Source: Lepeophtheirus salmonis (lineage: Eukaryota > Arthropoda > Copepoda > Siphonostomatoida > Caligidae). From it: a stretch of 64,000 bases of DNA. Both the position numbers and the translations under genes were made by a program. The notes below the pieces were generated by a model. It worked only from the letters and a program-made list of their open reading frames with translations. It did no database searches and was not told the DNA's origin. Positions 20,030 to 31,379 of this stretch are shown here, in pieces; the stretch's first letter is position 1; the number at the start of each line of letters is the position of its first letter. The stretch covers positions 5,022,001-5,086,000 of the forward strand of contig NC_052137.2 in assembly GCF_016086655.4 (NCBI RefSeq), read 5' to 3'.

Positions 20030-20604
20030 TACACCAGTTGAAGAAAAATGGAATCAATTGATGAATTCGTTGTTCTAAATATTTATAAAATGCAAAGAGC
20101 CCTCTTTGAAATCCTCGCCGGGAGTAAAACATTACAATTCCTTAAACTCTGGGACTCAGTGAGACGTTTGTTCGTACGTTTATGAGGGAATTTGAGGTCT
20201 CTTAAAGGACTCTGCTCGCTTTCATACCTCAAGAAAAAGTTCCAAATGACTCCAATACAATTTTTGTCAACCTCATCTCGCTGGAATTTTGACCTCCAAA
20301 TTTACCAAATCTGATGGATTTTTTTTATGTGGGGTGCTAACGAACAACAAACCAGCTTGCAACACCAATCACAAACTCATCAGTTGGATCAAGAAGAAAT
20401 TTCAGGCTACGCCAAGGTACCAAGTGACTAAGGTATGCTGTCCTTTTGGTCTCGTATAAATACTGTTATTGAGGCTGTAGTTATTTGATAGAATCAGATA
20501 AATCAGAATCAGTATCTGGTTTTATTATTTCGTCTAATAACTGGTCGGAGAGAAAATTGCATTCGAAAAAATATTTTCTTGGCACATATAGCTTATGCAC
20601 CCTG
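20030..20604 (+). mobile_element. Internally deleted Tc1/mariner-type element, copy 1
   Basis: The plus strand shows TLGLSETFVRTFMREFE (helix-turn-helix region; stop codons and frame shifts intervene), then LPNLMDFFYVGC and RTTNQLATPITNSS, the equivalent of NSPDLNPIDFFVWG. The segment with the first and second catalytic Asp is missing. The same deletion structure recurs in the 40758-41858 copy. The right end is TTGGCACATATAGCTTATGC ACCCTG at 20604, followed by TA; it matches the inverted ends of the other copy. The left end is degraded. Confidence 0.72.
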
Positions 20605-21082
20605 TATGTAGTTGTAACGATAATATTAATGTTAATCCGAAGTTAGAGACAAAGAAATGTACAGTATAGTGATTATAACGCTACTTTGTTTTATAAGGTA
20701 AACATACAATAAAAATAAAAACAGAAAATAGCAACAACCATTTCTAAAATCATTGAGCATGAAATTGGTCAAACCTACTACTTTAATCTCCGTAATAACT
20801 CATGTATGCCTACCTCACTCCTAGGTTTACTCTGTTACAAATCATGATTAATTCAAATATGAAATGAATATTAGCCCTTTGTTCGACGCTAAGGTTGAAC
20901 CGAATTAAATTTGTCGGCAATTACTCACTCATACTAGTAAAAACTCTTTATTCTGCTTTTACGATTCCCGCCGAGAACTCTTTCTCCATCTATCCTTTTT
21001 TATCGACCATGGTACATTATTAATGAAGTTTTAAATCATACGCATTTTTGGCGTGTAAAATAGATATATATATATATATGTT

Positions 21083-21205
21083 AATTCTGACAATTTGGGG
21101 AATGATTGGGAGAAGAGCTGCTAAGCTGTTATCATGTTTCATTATATCAGCTGCAAGTAGCTGTGTGATTAAGTAAGCAAAATGTCAGCTGTGTATGTAG
21201 ATAAA
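21083..21205 (+). repeat. R2 repeat, partial
   Basis: TTCTGACAATTTGGGGAATGATTGGGAGAAGAGCTGCTAAGCTGTTATCATGTTTCATTATATCAGCTGCAAGTAGCTGTG. It is directly followed by the R3 MITE and preceded by an (AT)n run at 21062-21079. Confidence 0.6.
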
Positions 21206-21207
21206 AC

Positions 21208-21526
21208 ATCCAAAGTTAATAAAAATACAAGGTTTTACCATAAGGCGTGTACAACTGATGTTTGACTTCCACCACGCTTTCGATATTGACGTCATAGTAG
21301 ATGAGGGGTTGCGTGTTTTGTCAAAATCTGTTTTTTTGCCCAGCAGTTGGTACGATACATTAAATTGAAAATTGTAGCAATGGGGATGTCATAAACTATA
21401 AGTGGTTGCTTGTTTTATCTAAATCCGCCTGTCTTGCCAAGCATTCAGTACAATACATCAGCTTTGAAAATTCTAGCTAGCCCGATTATATGATGGTTTA
21501 ACTTTGTATTTCTATTAATGTTGCTA
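21208..21526 (+). mobile_element. R3 MITE with internal tandem duplication, copy 2
   Basis: The inverted ends are longer than in the copy at 4801: left CATCCAAAGTTAATAAAAAT, right read inward TAGCAACATTAATAGAAAT; both continue ACAAxGTTxxACCAT. The interior again has the tandem unit, starting at 21288 (GACGTCATAG) and 21385 (GATGTCATAA), a 97-bp period. The first junction is a perfect TGACGTCA (21287-21294); the second has one change. Non-coding. Confidence 0.78.
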
Positions 21527-21699
21527 TGAGACCAAGAAGAACTGATACTTTTACTTAGTGATGTCTAAATAATGCATAAAAATTGAGCTAAATGGGCAAA
21601 TACAAATTAAGGAATGAGAAGTGTTCTTTAGTAGAGTTATATATCGGCAATGAAAATAATATGTACTTAATATTTATAGAGTAAAAAAGGATTATAAAA

Positions 21700-21950
21700 G
21701 TTGCAATAGCTTTCGCGTCAAGATGGATAGGATAGATGGAAATGGGGAATAACCTGAGAGACAGAGTTTTCTAGTTTTGGAGGGCAAAACTTAGAGAGTG
21801 TCTCATCAGGGCTCTTACTATGGAACGATCCAACTAATACACATTATCTACCTCAAAATGCGAATAAATGTAGAAAGTACAAAAAGATGTTAATAAAAGC
21901 AAAAAATGCATATTAATCTTATTGACATACATTGGATCACTATTTAAAAA
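21700..21950 (+). repeat. Dispersed repeat, pair of 2645-2909
   Basis: Shares GTCAAGATGGATAGGATAGA, TTTTGGAGGGCAAAAC, GAACGATCCAACTAATACACAT, CTACCTCAAAATGCGAATAAA and GCATATTAATCTTATTGACA with 2650-2870, in order. The Tc1-type terminus seen at 2909 is absent here. Confidence 0.65.
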
Positions 21951-21954
21951 AAAA

Positions 21955-22540
21955 AACGACCAAAAATAAACATGGTAACCCTGTCAATTTGTAGAATTTT
22001 TGAAAGTAGAGGAGCTTATCTGTCATGACGTTTTCTTAGCTTAGCTACGAGCAGCTTTGAGGGGAAGGAAATAAACACATGTCCCACTCCGTGCCCATCA
22101 AGGATATATGCACAAATTACTCCGTTTTTGATTCTCAATTCTACTTTGAGGCCCCACAAGAACAAACACTTATAACCAGTGTTGTTCATCGATAGAAAAT
22201 CAACATCGTAACCCAGATAATTTGAAGAATGATTTGTTGGAAGGAAGATTAGCTGTCATGGTGTTTCATTATTTTAGCAAATATCAGCTGTGAGAGGAAG
22301 TGCATAAATACAAGACCTACTCCGGATCTAGAAAGAACATGGGTAGGAATAACCCGGATGTACCCCCCCCTCTTTGAAGAATGTTTAAGACGAGAGTGGG
22401 GTTCATTAGATATGCTACAAGCCCCTGTTGACCAGTGTAGATGGAGATAATGAAATAGACATGGACATGAGCAAGAATTAATCGGATTCTTAATCCTCAA
22501 TTTTACTATGAGGACAATTAGGACTTACAATTATTACTGC
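21955..22540 (+). repeat. R2 repeats, three consecutive copies
   Basis: Copies at about 21960-22190, 22195-22360 and 22365-22540, all in one direction. Each has (AC)CC.GTCAATTTG.AGAATG, then AG.TTA.CTGTCATG.CGTTTCATTA, then AGCAGCTGTGAG.GGAAGG.AATAAACA, then CC.ACTCC, ending in GATTCTCAATTCTAC.xTGAGG. The middle copy lacks the tail. Direct repetition suggests local duplication or repeated insertion. Confidence 0.65.
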
Positions 22541-22559
22541 CTAACAAATCTACAGGGGT

Positions 22560-23220
22560 GCTCTCCGCCTGCATTGATCACATAGAAGGGGTTCATATAT
22601 ATCAATTATAGCTTATATGGCGTAGAAAAACCAGTTCTCTCCTCGGTAAGATCTTAGAAAAAGATCATTCATTCTTTTGATTGTTAAATATAAAAAAAGG
22701 ACGTGCTATAAACTCCCCAACAAATTTTCAGCCTGACTCTATGGTCATTCATTTCCATAAACTCTTTGTACATGAATTTTATCAACTAAGGAATGAACTA
22801 ATAATTATAACAGCTTCAAAAAAGATAAAAACACTGTTTAGGTTGCCAACAACCAAAAAACTATGCACTCTAAAAAGTGCTAAGGATTTACAACCCAATA
22901 ACTACGATGTAAAAATGAGAATTATAAAATATTATACATACATATATTAAGGGTATCGAGAATATGATTATATGTTGTTAATGCCTTTATAATAGGTCTT
23001 TGAAGAGGGCGTAATTAAAAGGAAGTACTATTTTAGGTCCTTAAATACATAATATTTTATGTACATTGTGTAATAATTTGAATTGAATTATACTTTTGTA
23101 CTCCCTGCGTCAAGGTTTGATTTACTCTGAGGGATATTAACATGAGTGAATGAGTAAAGTTATACAATATGTGTAAATTTATGAATATTATTTGACCAAA
23201 ATTTCCGCTCCTGCTTCTAA
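22560..23220. other. Gap without recognised gene
   Basis: The 89-codon plus-strand ORF at 22681-22950 is Lys/Ile/Asn-rich with no recognisable motif. I treat it as chance. Confidence 0.35.
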
Positions 23221-23224
23221 TAAA

Positions 23225-23830
23225 GCACATCGTTCAATAAGTCCAGAGGCTGTCTCACAGATGGCGCCACTATTGCCAAACCTATTATTCTTATTCTTAC
23301 GTAGTACCAGTCTTCAAACGAAATATAACCATTTTGTGTGACAATTGGACTATTTGTTTACAAGTTACTGTACTTGAAGTAATGCTAGTTCTGGTATTTG
23401 TAAAAAATTGGATTCAAGTCAATTTCATGTGCTTCTTGATGGGAAAAATATCGAAAATCCAAAAGTTTGGCTTGATACGTGTTTTCCGAACTCTGCTCCG
23501 TCGAAAGTGCGACTGTGGAACGTTGGTTTGCTGAGTTTAAATGTGGTGATACAGACACTGAGGATGTAAACCGACTCTGATCGCCCAAATTCTGTAGTTG
23601 TTCCTGAAAAATTACAAAAAGTCCACAAAATGACTTTGTCCGATCCTAAAATGAAGGTGCACGAAATAGCTGACATGTTACAGATATCAAATGACAGTGT
23701 GTTTACTATTTGGCGTGAAACATTGTGTATGAAAGTGGTATTCTCAAAGTGGGTGTCGTGTTTGCTCAGAGTCGACCAAAAAATGCAAAAATGTTTGATA
23801 TGATATGAAATGACTTCTACACTCAAACTA
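23225..23830 (+). pseudogene. Mariner-family transposase, DNA-binding half
   Basis: With frame shifts and at least one stop, the plus strand reads FLMGKN / KTWLDTCFPNSAPSK, then VRLWNVGLLSLNVVIQTLRM in one frame and ERWFAEFKCGDTDTED in the other. Next come RPNSVVVPEKLQKVHKM and MKVHEIADMLQISNDSVFTI, and finally KVVFSKWVSCLLRVDQK. This is the mariner order: first helix-turn-helix, W..F..G, GRP-like linker, second helix-turn-helix, then W(V)P.LL..DQK. Sequence after 23830 does not continue into the catalytic domain, so the 3' half is lost. No terminal repeats identified. Confidence 0.8.
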
Positions 23831-24199
23831 TTATGTTTATGAAATATTTGCCAGTATGTATATATGTACTCAAATAATAAATTGGAATTTTTCCTTATTC
23901 ATAACATTTGCTCAAGATTGTAGCTATGTTGACGCACCACACTTGTATTCTTTATTTAAATTAAATAAAATAATTATATGAAGAATTAATAAAAATATAT
24001 AATAACACATTATTTATGTCTGTAGATACAAGCAAGCATAGAATGAAACAAATTGCTTAACATATGTTTTGCATTTTACAAGAAAAAGTGAAGCTATTTA
24101 ATAAGCAATGATGTAGATTTTTTATTATAAATTATGATGAGAGACGATTAATCGTAATTTGAGAATCGGGTCTTTTTTGGCAATCGGAATTTATGAAAG

Positions 24200-24649
24200 T
24201 TATGGAAAAAATAGGTCTCCCCTAGGACCGCCAATTAAGGAATTTTTACTTTTTAGTAGAAAATTTAATTTTTGAAATTTCATTTCATTTTCCAATAAAT
24301 TTAATTTTCTGTGAATAAGTGTTTTCACAATGAAAGTTTTCTCCAAAAAAAATTATATTTGAAATTTTTTTTAGAACAGCAGGGGATTTTGAAAATTTTT
24401 CTCCGAAATTTTTTTTTTTTTATGAATAGCAGTGAATTTTTAATTTTTTTTCGTAAAACCAAATTCATTTTGTTTAAACAGCTGTGGATTTTTACAAATT
24501 ATCTCCAAAAAATTTAATTTCTTTGTATAACTAGTTTTTTTTTTTAAATTGTCCTAAAATTTAACTTTGTGTGAACTGTGGATTTTTTAAGTTTTAAAGA
24601 TGAATAATTTTTCAAGCCCCTCTAAAATATAATCCTAAGGACTCCCCTG
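24200..24649 (+). repeat. R1 AT-rich module, plus orientation, with tail terminus
   Basis: Begins with a decayed head (GGTCTCCCCTAGGACCGCC AATTAAGGAATTTTTACTTTTTAGTAG), then about six roughly 50-bp units with AACAGCTGTGGATTTTT-like cores. It ends in the R1 tail CAAGCCCCTCTAAAATATAATCCT followed by AAGGACTCCCCTG at 24649, which is the inverted version of the CAGGGGCGTCCGCAGG terminus. Confidence 0.72.
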
Positions 24650-24654
24650 ATAGT

Positions 24655-25088
24655 AAAATGGTATTTTTTAATTGTTATTTAAAATATTAAAGAATCAGAA
24701 TGGACTTTACTAATTTTTACTAGAATCACATCAGCAATTGGATTTTTTTACTGGAATCGTTCCATCTCTCATTATAAACTATTGTACATGTATATAATGA
24801 TATCCGAAGGTGGCACGCCTTCCGATAAAGTCATCTTCAAACAAGCAGTATAGATTATAATTTACAAGGTTTTATATTACAAATGACATGACATGCGTAG
24901 ACATAAATCCTTGGTATAAATCATGTACCTCCCTTCATTTCGGCCCTTAAAATTGGAAATAATCAGGAATGGTGTTGTCTGTAGGATAAATTATAATTAA
25001 ACATTCTCAGAAAAAATAAAAAAAATGTTCACGGAAAATATGTACTGCATCAATATAAAAACAATATTAAGGAAATGATAAAATATAA
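24655..25088. other. Gap, nothing recognised
   Basis: AT-rich, no ORF or repeat of note. Confidence 0.35.
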
Positions 25089-25089
25089 T

Positions 25090-25331
25090 TTTAAACAACA
25101 TTAATACTATAAGTTGTGTATCAGAGCTCTCTTAGTCATTAACGTATCCGCCTTTAGCGGCAATGATGGCTTTCCGGCGACGCCAGAACGCCCGGTACCC
25201 GGTTCTGATGTATTCCTCTGACATGGGGTATCCCTGCTGGCTGACAGTACCATTGAGGGGCTCGGTGTTTGGATGAAGGACACTTCAGGCCTTTCCCTTG
25301 ATATGCACCCAAAAGGACCTGTGGACCGCAT
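25090..25331 (-). pseudogene. Tc1/mariner transposase C-terminal scrap
   Basis: The minus strand reads YPMSEEYIRTGYRAFWRRRK and AIIAAKGGYVND then stop. The C-terminal block is in good condition while everything upstream is replaced at about 25335 by an R4 repeat. The local GC content is clearly above the surroundings, which often marks younger transposon sequence here. Confidence 0.7.
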
Positions 25332-25339
25332 TACAACCC

Positions 25340-25520
25340 GCTTAATGTTTCAGTCCGGCCCATAACTCATTCTCACTTCAAGTTTGTAGTATTTTTTTAG
25401 CAAAATTGTCACAATATCATCAAATCGCCTAGAACGAGTTTAATACGTTTTGTAATTTTAGAAAAGTTATCGCTCTGGGTGAAAAAAAATGTTGAGTAAC
25501 CTTCAACAGATGGTAGATAG
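25340..25520 (+). repeat. R4 hAT-like repeat, fragment
   Basis: Contains CTTAATGTTTCAGTCCGGCCCATAACTCATTCTCACTTCAAG and AGCAAAATTGTCACAATATCATCAAATCGCCT. These are the left subterminal blocks of the R4 element at 53415-53880; the right half is absent. Confidence 0.65.
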
Positions 25521-25559
25521 ATGGGACTAGCTATTATTTACGAGTGTTGCTGTCTTCAT

Positions 25560-26640
25560 GTTGAGGTAGGAAACTTTTGAGGCGATCACCTTCATATGTA
25601 TATATTTGAATATTACAGATTTATACAAACATTTACATTACGGGAAGTTGGAATTTTGTATTATTTTTTCAAAAATAATACAAAATTTTATTTTTTATTC
25701 AACTACAAATTTTAGTTCCACGTTTGGGAACGGGGCTGCATCAATAATTAAGATGTAATAACTATACATCTATTCATTTTAAAATGAAAAACAAAACATT
25801 CTTAAACATTTATGATTATCCTTATTCGCCAATAATCCTCATCGTTATTTTGGCAAGTTCTTGCACGTGCTGTGCTTAGTTAACGTATGTGTAATATGTC
25901 TTGTCGTTTATTTCCCATTTAATAAAGATTCATCTCAAAAAGGTGACATTTAGTACTACCATTGCACACGAGTACTTACTCACCATTACCGCATCTTCTC
26001 AGGCACCTATATAATCATTCAATGCATGATAATAAACTTATAATGTCACATTGTACATGTGTATGCATTCTCAACATATATGAAGAAGCAAATCTTTATT
26101 ATCTTGCTAATATCAGTGCTTAATACTACTTGCAACACCACTTTTGTTTATCTTATACTAGGATGAGTAGATGGTTATTTTTCTATCCAAAGTAGTTGTT
26201 CAAATATAAATATGTAGATACATAGTAGGGTTGCTCAAGAACTATATTTCGGGCCAGACGTTAATCTCAGAACCTATACAAAAAAGGAGGCCCGTGACAG
26301 ACTTCATATTGGAATGAAATAATCTCATAAAAACTGTGATATGTGAATTTCACAGACTTGATTTTTTATATAAAGATATTATATTTAAATCATATCATTT
26401 TTCAGTTCTTCTAGGACATTTGTAGCGGGGCGCTTGAGCCTTGGCTTACATGTTTCTTGTATTATATGGTTGTGTATTTCTAGGAGTCTTGGGGGTCCTC
26501 CACGGTGCTAGGATTTCTCTTAAGTAGGGTTTTTTTATTACAATTTTTTCAAATTTTCCATATGACATAGTATATTTTCTGATATGAAATGACTTGAAAA
26601 AAAAATTGAATTTTCATTGTTTCTTTAAAATATAAGAAAA
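25560..26640. other. 1.1-kb stretch without recognised gene
   Basis: Mixed AT-rich sequence. 26225-26300 and 26425-26520 have higher GC (GGGCCAGACG; GCGGGGCGCTTGAGCC) and could be old repeat scraps, but I found no partner in the window. A poly-T run of about 20 is at 26683-26701. Confidence 0.35.
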
Positions 26641-26941
26641 GGCCTTTTTATAAATAATTTGGTTCATGAATGTTTTTTATAATTTTTTTTTTTTTTTTTT
26701 TGACCTGACCTACTATTTTTCCCTGACTCAGATACTTAATATTGGGGGCCCTCTCGTGGTAATGACCCTGATTGGTTGCCCCAATTATGAGATTGATTTC
26801 CTTACATTCTTTGTCTGATAAAAATAAAAACAATGATATTTTGTAAGACTTTCTCAGTTTGGTACAAAAATAAGAAATAATTAAAGATAAAAGCACATAA
26901 CTAAAAAAAAAAATAATACTATATAAGGATCCTTACCTTTA

Positions 26942-27256
26942 CAGGGCTCGACGGTCGTTAATAAATTAGCCAACAGGACTAGTCAACTTTGTTTTTACTA
27001 ATAAAGTATTAAATTTTCTTTGTAACACAATTTATAATTCAATAAAAATTACTGACAAATTAAAAGTTGTCATAGAAAAATATATTTTACTTGATTGTTT
27101 GTTTTCAATGTCTATTCAACGTATTAGACATTGCTACAAGGTATTTAAGGTTTGTCATTATGTAGCCAAAGGGGCTAGATAATTGACACTCTGTACAAGG
27201 CTGACTAGTTTTTTACTAGCCAGGGGCTAGCGGACTAGCGTGTCGTTCGGCCCCTG
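26942..27256. mobile_element. Possible hAT-like MITE
   Basis: Left CAGGGCTCGACGGTCGTTAA; right read inward CAGGGGCCGAACGACACGCT. The subterminal words GACTAGTC/GCTAGCC occur on both sides. I could not align a clean 8-bp target duplication, so the limits and class are tentative. Confidence 0.5.
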
Positions 27257-27639
27257 CTTTAAGTGGATGTTGTACAACGTACAAGAATGAAATAATGGAC
27301 TTGGAGTCACTCTTAAGAGTTTGTTGTTGAATATGCAAAAAAAAAAAAAAATGCAAAGGGCATAAAAGCTCATTTATATTACATCTATATTCTACGTGCT
27401 TTTGCTGTAATGCTAATTACATTACTCGAATAATAATGAAGAAGAAGAAAATTAAAAAATGCACTATGTTTGTTATAAAAAACCATAAATTGTCTAGTAA
27501 TTATGGGTATTTATCGAGATCAAGTTAGCATCCGCATATTCCGTACTTAAAGCAATACATATTTGAAGTAAAATTTATATTCATAAAGCAATAAGTATGT
27601 ATGTAATACGTAGAGTCATTTTTGATTTAAGAAAATACC

Positions 27640-28205
27640 ATGTCACGGGTGATCCAGATAAATTATGAAAACCTTTAAAGGCTTATAACGATCGAACTAA
27701 GTGGAGGAGAAACATAATTTTATTATTATTTGAAAGCTACATTTAATGACATGCAATTATTTATAATGAGATTCACTGTTCCTGATAACCACGGCCGCAC
27801 GGCTCGGTTAGCTTTATCAGGGGCGGTCTACCTCGTGCGGATCCAGCTATGTCATTTTACTGGCAATGGACTTCTTCAGGGGCTTTACAGACGTATGATA
27901 CTTGGCACAGGTATTATGCTTGATCCTCTTCAGAGATAAAAATCGCATGGGTTCAGATTTGGTCTGTTTGTAGGCCAAAAATACGGGCTCCAAAAGTGAG
28001 AATATTTTGTGCCCAAGGCATCTTACACTTTTTTGGCCTTTTTGGGGTGTGCACTGTCTTGTTGGAAGGTGTAATTTCTTCCTTGGGCTGTTCCATCCAT
28101 CCAGGGAATGTAAATTAAAATTGCAAAACCAATACAAATCCATAAAAACCATAAATAGGATAATAAAAGTGGACCTTAGATCTAAGTCAAGGGCTAAAAA
28201 CATTT
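27640..28205 (-). pseudogene. Relative of the 593-bp Tc1/mariner-type family
   Basis: A terminal-like CACGGGTGATCCAGATAAATTATG lies at 27644 (compare CAGGCTGCCCCAGATAAATT at 45250). Shared interior: GAGATAAAAATCGCATGGGTTCAGAT, GTGCACTGTCTTGTTGGAAGGTGTAATTT and TCCATCCAGGGAATGTAAATTAAAA, all present at 45380-45620. The minus strand reads HTSVKPLKKSIASKMT, LDPHEVDRP and RAAVVI, a C-terminal transposase-like order. This copy keeps about 125 bp (27770-27895) that the 45250-45842 copy lacks. The right end is not found. Confidence 0.65.
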
Positions 28206-28499
28206 GATTTATTATATTACAAAGTAGATCAGGCTCGCCAGATCAAAATGTCTCCTCAACATCATGAAAGAAAGCTCTGGTTTTCGAACAATCAGACTGA
28301 TGAGGTCCCATTTTTTAAATCATTTTTTCACTTCCATTTCGGCCAACTTGTCAATAGAAAAAGTTCCACAAAAACCGTCAATATCAACCCAACTTCCCGT
28401 TTAAATATGGAACATTATTTGGTTAATGTTTGCTCTGAAAAAAAAAAAAAGAATTAAGTATATTTTGTACAACTTGTTACTTGTATAAGCAAATTGTAC

Positions 28500-28950
28500 A
28501 AGTATTTTGCTTTTTTTTTTAAATAGACATACATAAGAGATGTTAAACTCTTTGTATGAAATCGAACACTCTAAATGTTCCTATTTTGTCGAATAATAAT
28601 GAAATAAATGTGGAATAAAAACAAGGCTCTTTTATTTTATTAAATGTCTACTTTTTCTTTTTTGCGAGAGCCAAAAGGTTAGGAACCACTGCTTGATAAA
28701 TATAACATAGTTATTAAATATATGTAGATATAAAAAAAAGAATGTATTCAAAAATGTTAAGGAAAAAAACAACCATATTTTGAATGTACTTTTATGACCT
28801 CAAAAGACGCGGTATTGTTTCTTTGTGGTTAGTAGAAAGGAATAATTTTTGTGTGTTGTTTTTATGTACATATTTGAATAATTGATTAGAGTTAATTGAA
28901 AGAGAAAGTGGAGAAACGAATTAAAAAGAAGAATGAAAAAATATAAAAGC
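28500..28950. other. Gap with a hAT-like end scrap
   Basis: At 28662-28690 AGAGCCAAAAGGTTAGGAACCACTG looks like the right end of a hAT-type element (compare GGTTAGGAACCACTG at 14374-14388). The matching left end was not found. Otherwise AT-rich, no gene. Confidence 0.4.
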
Positions 28951-28954
28951 CTGC

Positions 28955-29800
28955 TAGTGATGGGAATTCCAATTGTTTCGGCTCGGCTAACTAAAAAGAC
29001 CCGGCTCTTTTGGCTCCCAAAAGGCTCTTCATATTTTTTGTTACTTTTATAAATATATTACAATTACAGAAGTGTCCGCAGGGGGGCTAAAGGGCTATAG
29101 CCCCCCCCCCCAGCCCACCATTTCCAAAAAATTTAATTCTTAATAAAAAATAATAATACTTTTCTGTCAATAACTATAGATCTTTTAATTTTTCTTACGA
29201 AAAATTTAATATGGATTTTTTTTTCTTTCAAAAATTAATTTTTGAAATTTTTTCCCAAAACAATTAGTATTTGAAATATATTAATCCAAAAATGTTATTT
29301 TTTGCATATAGCTGCGAATTTTTGAAATTTTTTCCAAAAAATTTAATATTTGTAATTTTCTTATAAATTTTTCTTCAAAATATTTCATATTTTCAAATGA
29401 ATTTTTAAAGTTTTTTTTCCAAAAAATTAAATTTTTTGTTAACAGCTGCGGATTTATTAAATTTTTCAAATTTTTTTTTGGTCAACTGTGTATTTTTGAA
29501 GAAAAAAAAAATATATTTGAAATAGATTAATCCAAATTTTTTTTTTTTTTTTTTTATTATATATAACTGCGAATTTTTGAAAATTTTTCCAAAAAATTTA
29601 ATATTTGAAATTCTATTTTTAAAATTTCGTTCCAAAAAAATTTATTTTTTGAAATGTATGAAATTTTTTTTCTTCAAAAAATGAAATTTTTGTAAACAGC
29701 TGTGGATATATTTAAAAAAAATCAAAAGCTTAACTTTTTGAACCCCCTCCCCTCCTTAGAACGCTCTTAACCGGCTCATAGAGCCTTTTTGTTCGCGAAC
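28955..29800 (+). mobile_element. TAGTGATGGG-type hAT-like element carrying a nested R1 module
   Basis: The left end TAGTGATGGGAATTCC is at 28955, followed by GGCTCGGCT and GGCTCTTTTGGCTCCC. Then comes TTTATAAATATATTACAATTACAG and the R1 head GTGTCCGCAGGGGGGCTAAAGGGCTATAGCCC (29070-29110), and about ten AT-rich units to 29735. The outer element then resumes with ACCGGCTCATAGAGCCTTTTTGTTCGCGAACGAC, as at 11447-11478. The terminal CATCACTA is missing at the right. The same junction as in the 10950-11488 copy shows that the composite multiplied as one piece. Confidence 0.72.
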
Positions 29801-30185
29801 GACAAGGCTATGAGTCACATAATCTTCTGCTCACTCTCGTTTCTACTTCTATAATAACTAATTATAATTCCTTTACCCATTATGTATACTTTTATTTGAA
29901 TAATAGGAATGGGGTTTTAATGTTGATGATGATGTATTATTGTGTGCATGTGTTTTGAGCTACCTTCCTTTTGTTCCGCATTAATTCACTACTCACGATC
30001 AGATTCTTGAAATAAACAAAGATATGGTGTATTTTTCTTCGAGTGATGACGCGAAGAAGAAGTTGAAGCCGTAAGAAAAATTAAAGGAGTTGACCATAAC
30101 ATTGAAATTGTTTATAGTAATACTGAAAATTCGTTTTGGATTTGGTCCTAGAACTGCATTCCAAATCAGTCTTTTTCACCATTAA
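29800..30185. other. Gap, nothing recognised
   Basis: AT-rich; no ORF or repeat seen. Confidence 0.35.
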
Positions 30186-30189
30186 GCGA

Positions 30190-30350
30190 TGCTGTTATGT
30201 AGGTCCTTATTTATTCGGTTCAGTCCAGTATTAGGGCTGGTCCTATCAGACCATGGGAATGATCCTTGTCACTGCCGGTTCTTGGGGACTGTCCCGTACT
30301 TGAACTTGTTAAAAAAAGAAGAAATAAAGTTGATTAACATCAACGGAACG
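30190..30350 (+). repeat. Dispersed repeat, pair of 2500-2640
   Basis: GTCCAGTATTAGGGCTGGTCCTATCAGACC ... AAAAGAAGAAATAAAGTTGATTAACATCAA. The 93-codon ORF over it (30189-30470) has no recognisable domain and is probably incidental. Confidence 0.6.
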
Positions 30351-30699
30351 AGAGTGAATTGTACGGCACCACAGTCTTCAATCCTGAATAAGAATCTTAT
30401 ACCAAATTTTCAATACATACATACTCTCAAAATTTCACTATGTAAAGAATTCGAACTAGGTACAAAATAGCTAATAAAATTAGTTAAATATGACAAATTA
30501 AAATAATCAAATACTACAATGATTCGAACGATTCCAAGTGCTAATCACCACTCCGTTGTTAATTATCATTAGATATGATGGATTATTCATATGTAAAGTA
30601 CTCATGGACGGATGAACAAGCATAATATGAGGCAAGAGTATGATTCCATCATTAGTCCAACAGAGAACAAACATTTAATTCAGCCTTTTTGAAGCAGTT

Positions 30700-30855
30700 G
30701 AGCCCTTGAAAAATTAGATTTAATATAAATATGTATTTAATAGTTTTGTTTTATGAAGCCATTTTTCATGGAATTTAATTAAATTATGTGTCCCATTAGT
30801 ATATTTCAAGTGGTAATGAGGCCCATTATACTACAATGTTGGACATCCCTAGTCT
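30700..30855 (+). repeat. R4 hAT-like repeat, right half
   Basis: TTTAATAGTTTTGTTTTATGAAGCCATTTTTCATGGAATTTAATTAAATTATGTGTCCCATTAGTATATTTCAAGTGGTAATGAGGCCCATTATACTACAATGTTGGACATCCCTAG matches 53755-53880 and 48015-48110 block by block. The left half is missing. Confidence 0.65.
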
Positions 30856-31069
30856 AGACGAATCCCATATAAATTTCGATCTAATTTTTTTTAATAACTT
30901 ATAGTTTTATTCTGTAAAAAAAGAGTACCCTTATCATTGCCAAACGTCATTTCACGTTTTAAAATTGTGGTCTGGACCGAAATGTCAAGTCTTAACACTA
31001 ATATGGATGTTGTTTTTTTAATATACTATTATTTATACTTTAAATTATCCACCTAGAGAATTTGAGTAT

Positions 31070-31265
31070 GTTGTTCATACTGAATTAAGTCATTCAACCC
31101 AATGAAATAATATATCATTATAAAATATTGTTGTGTACACGTAATAATTCTATACTCATATTTTTTTATTTCCTTTTTATAGGTAAGGCTTTTACAATAA
31201 TGTCATATATTCCAAAAAAAAAAACCACGGGGAGACGGGTAAACCTCAAGTTTGATGGATTAGAT
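31070..31265 (+). repeat. Dispersed repeat, pair of 62570-62760
   Basis: AAGTCATTCAACCCAATGAAATAATAT, then TTTTTTATTTC.TTTTTATAGGTAAGGCTTTTA, then GGGTAAACCTCAAGTTTGATGGATTAGATTAGACTAT. About 190 bp is shared in order with 62580-62760. R5-like words (ATCGGTCCAGATAAC) follow at 31285-31370. Confidence 0.68.
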
Positions 31266-31379
31266 TAGACTATTTTTAGTATTATCGGTCCAGATAACTC
31301 GATAAAAAAATCACTTAAGACGGAACCAGATAACTAATTTGGTCTCAGATCAAGTCTCAACTGTAATATGTAGGTATTA

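Noticed and set aside
22681..22950. 89-codon plus-strand ORF
   Set aside because: Lys/Ile/Asn-rich, no domain, no signal peptide, in AT-rich DNA; length within chance range.
26942..27256. Firm hAT call
   Set aside because: Ends look hAT-like, but no register gives a convincing 8-bp duplication; kept only as tentative.
27730..28457. Several plus-strand ORFs
   Set aside because: Shadows of the minus-strand transposase relic or chance readings beyond it.
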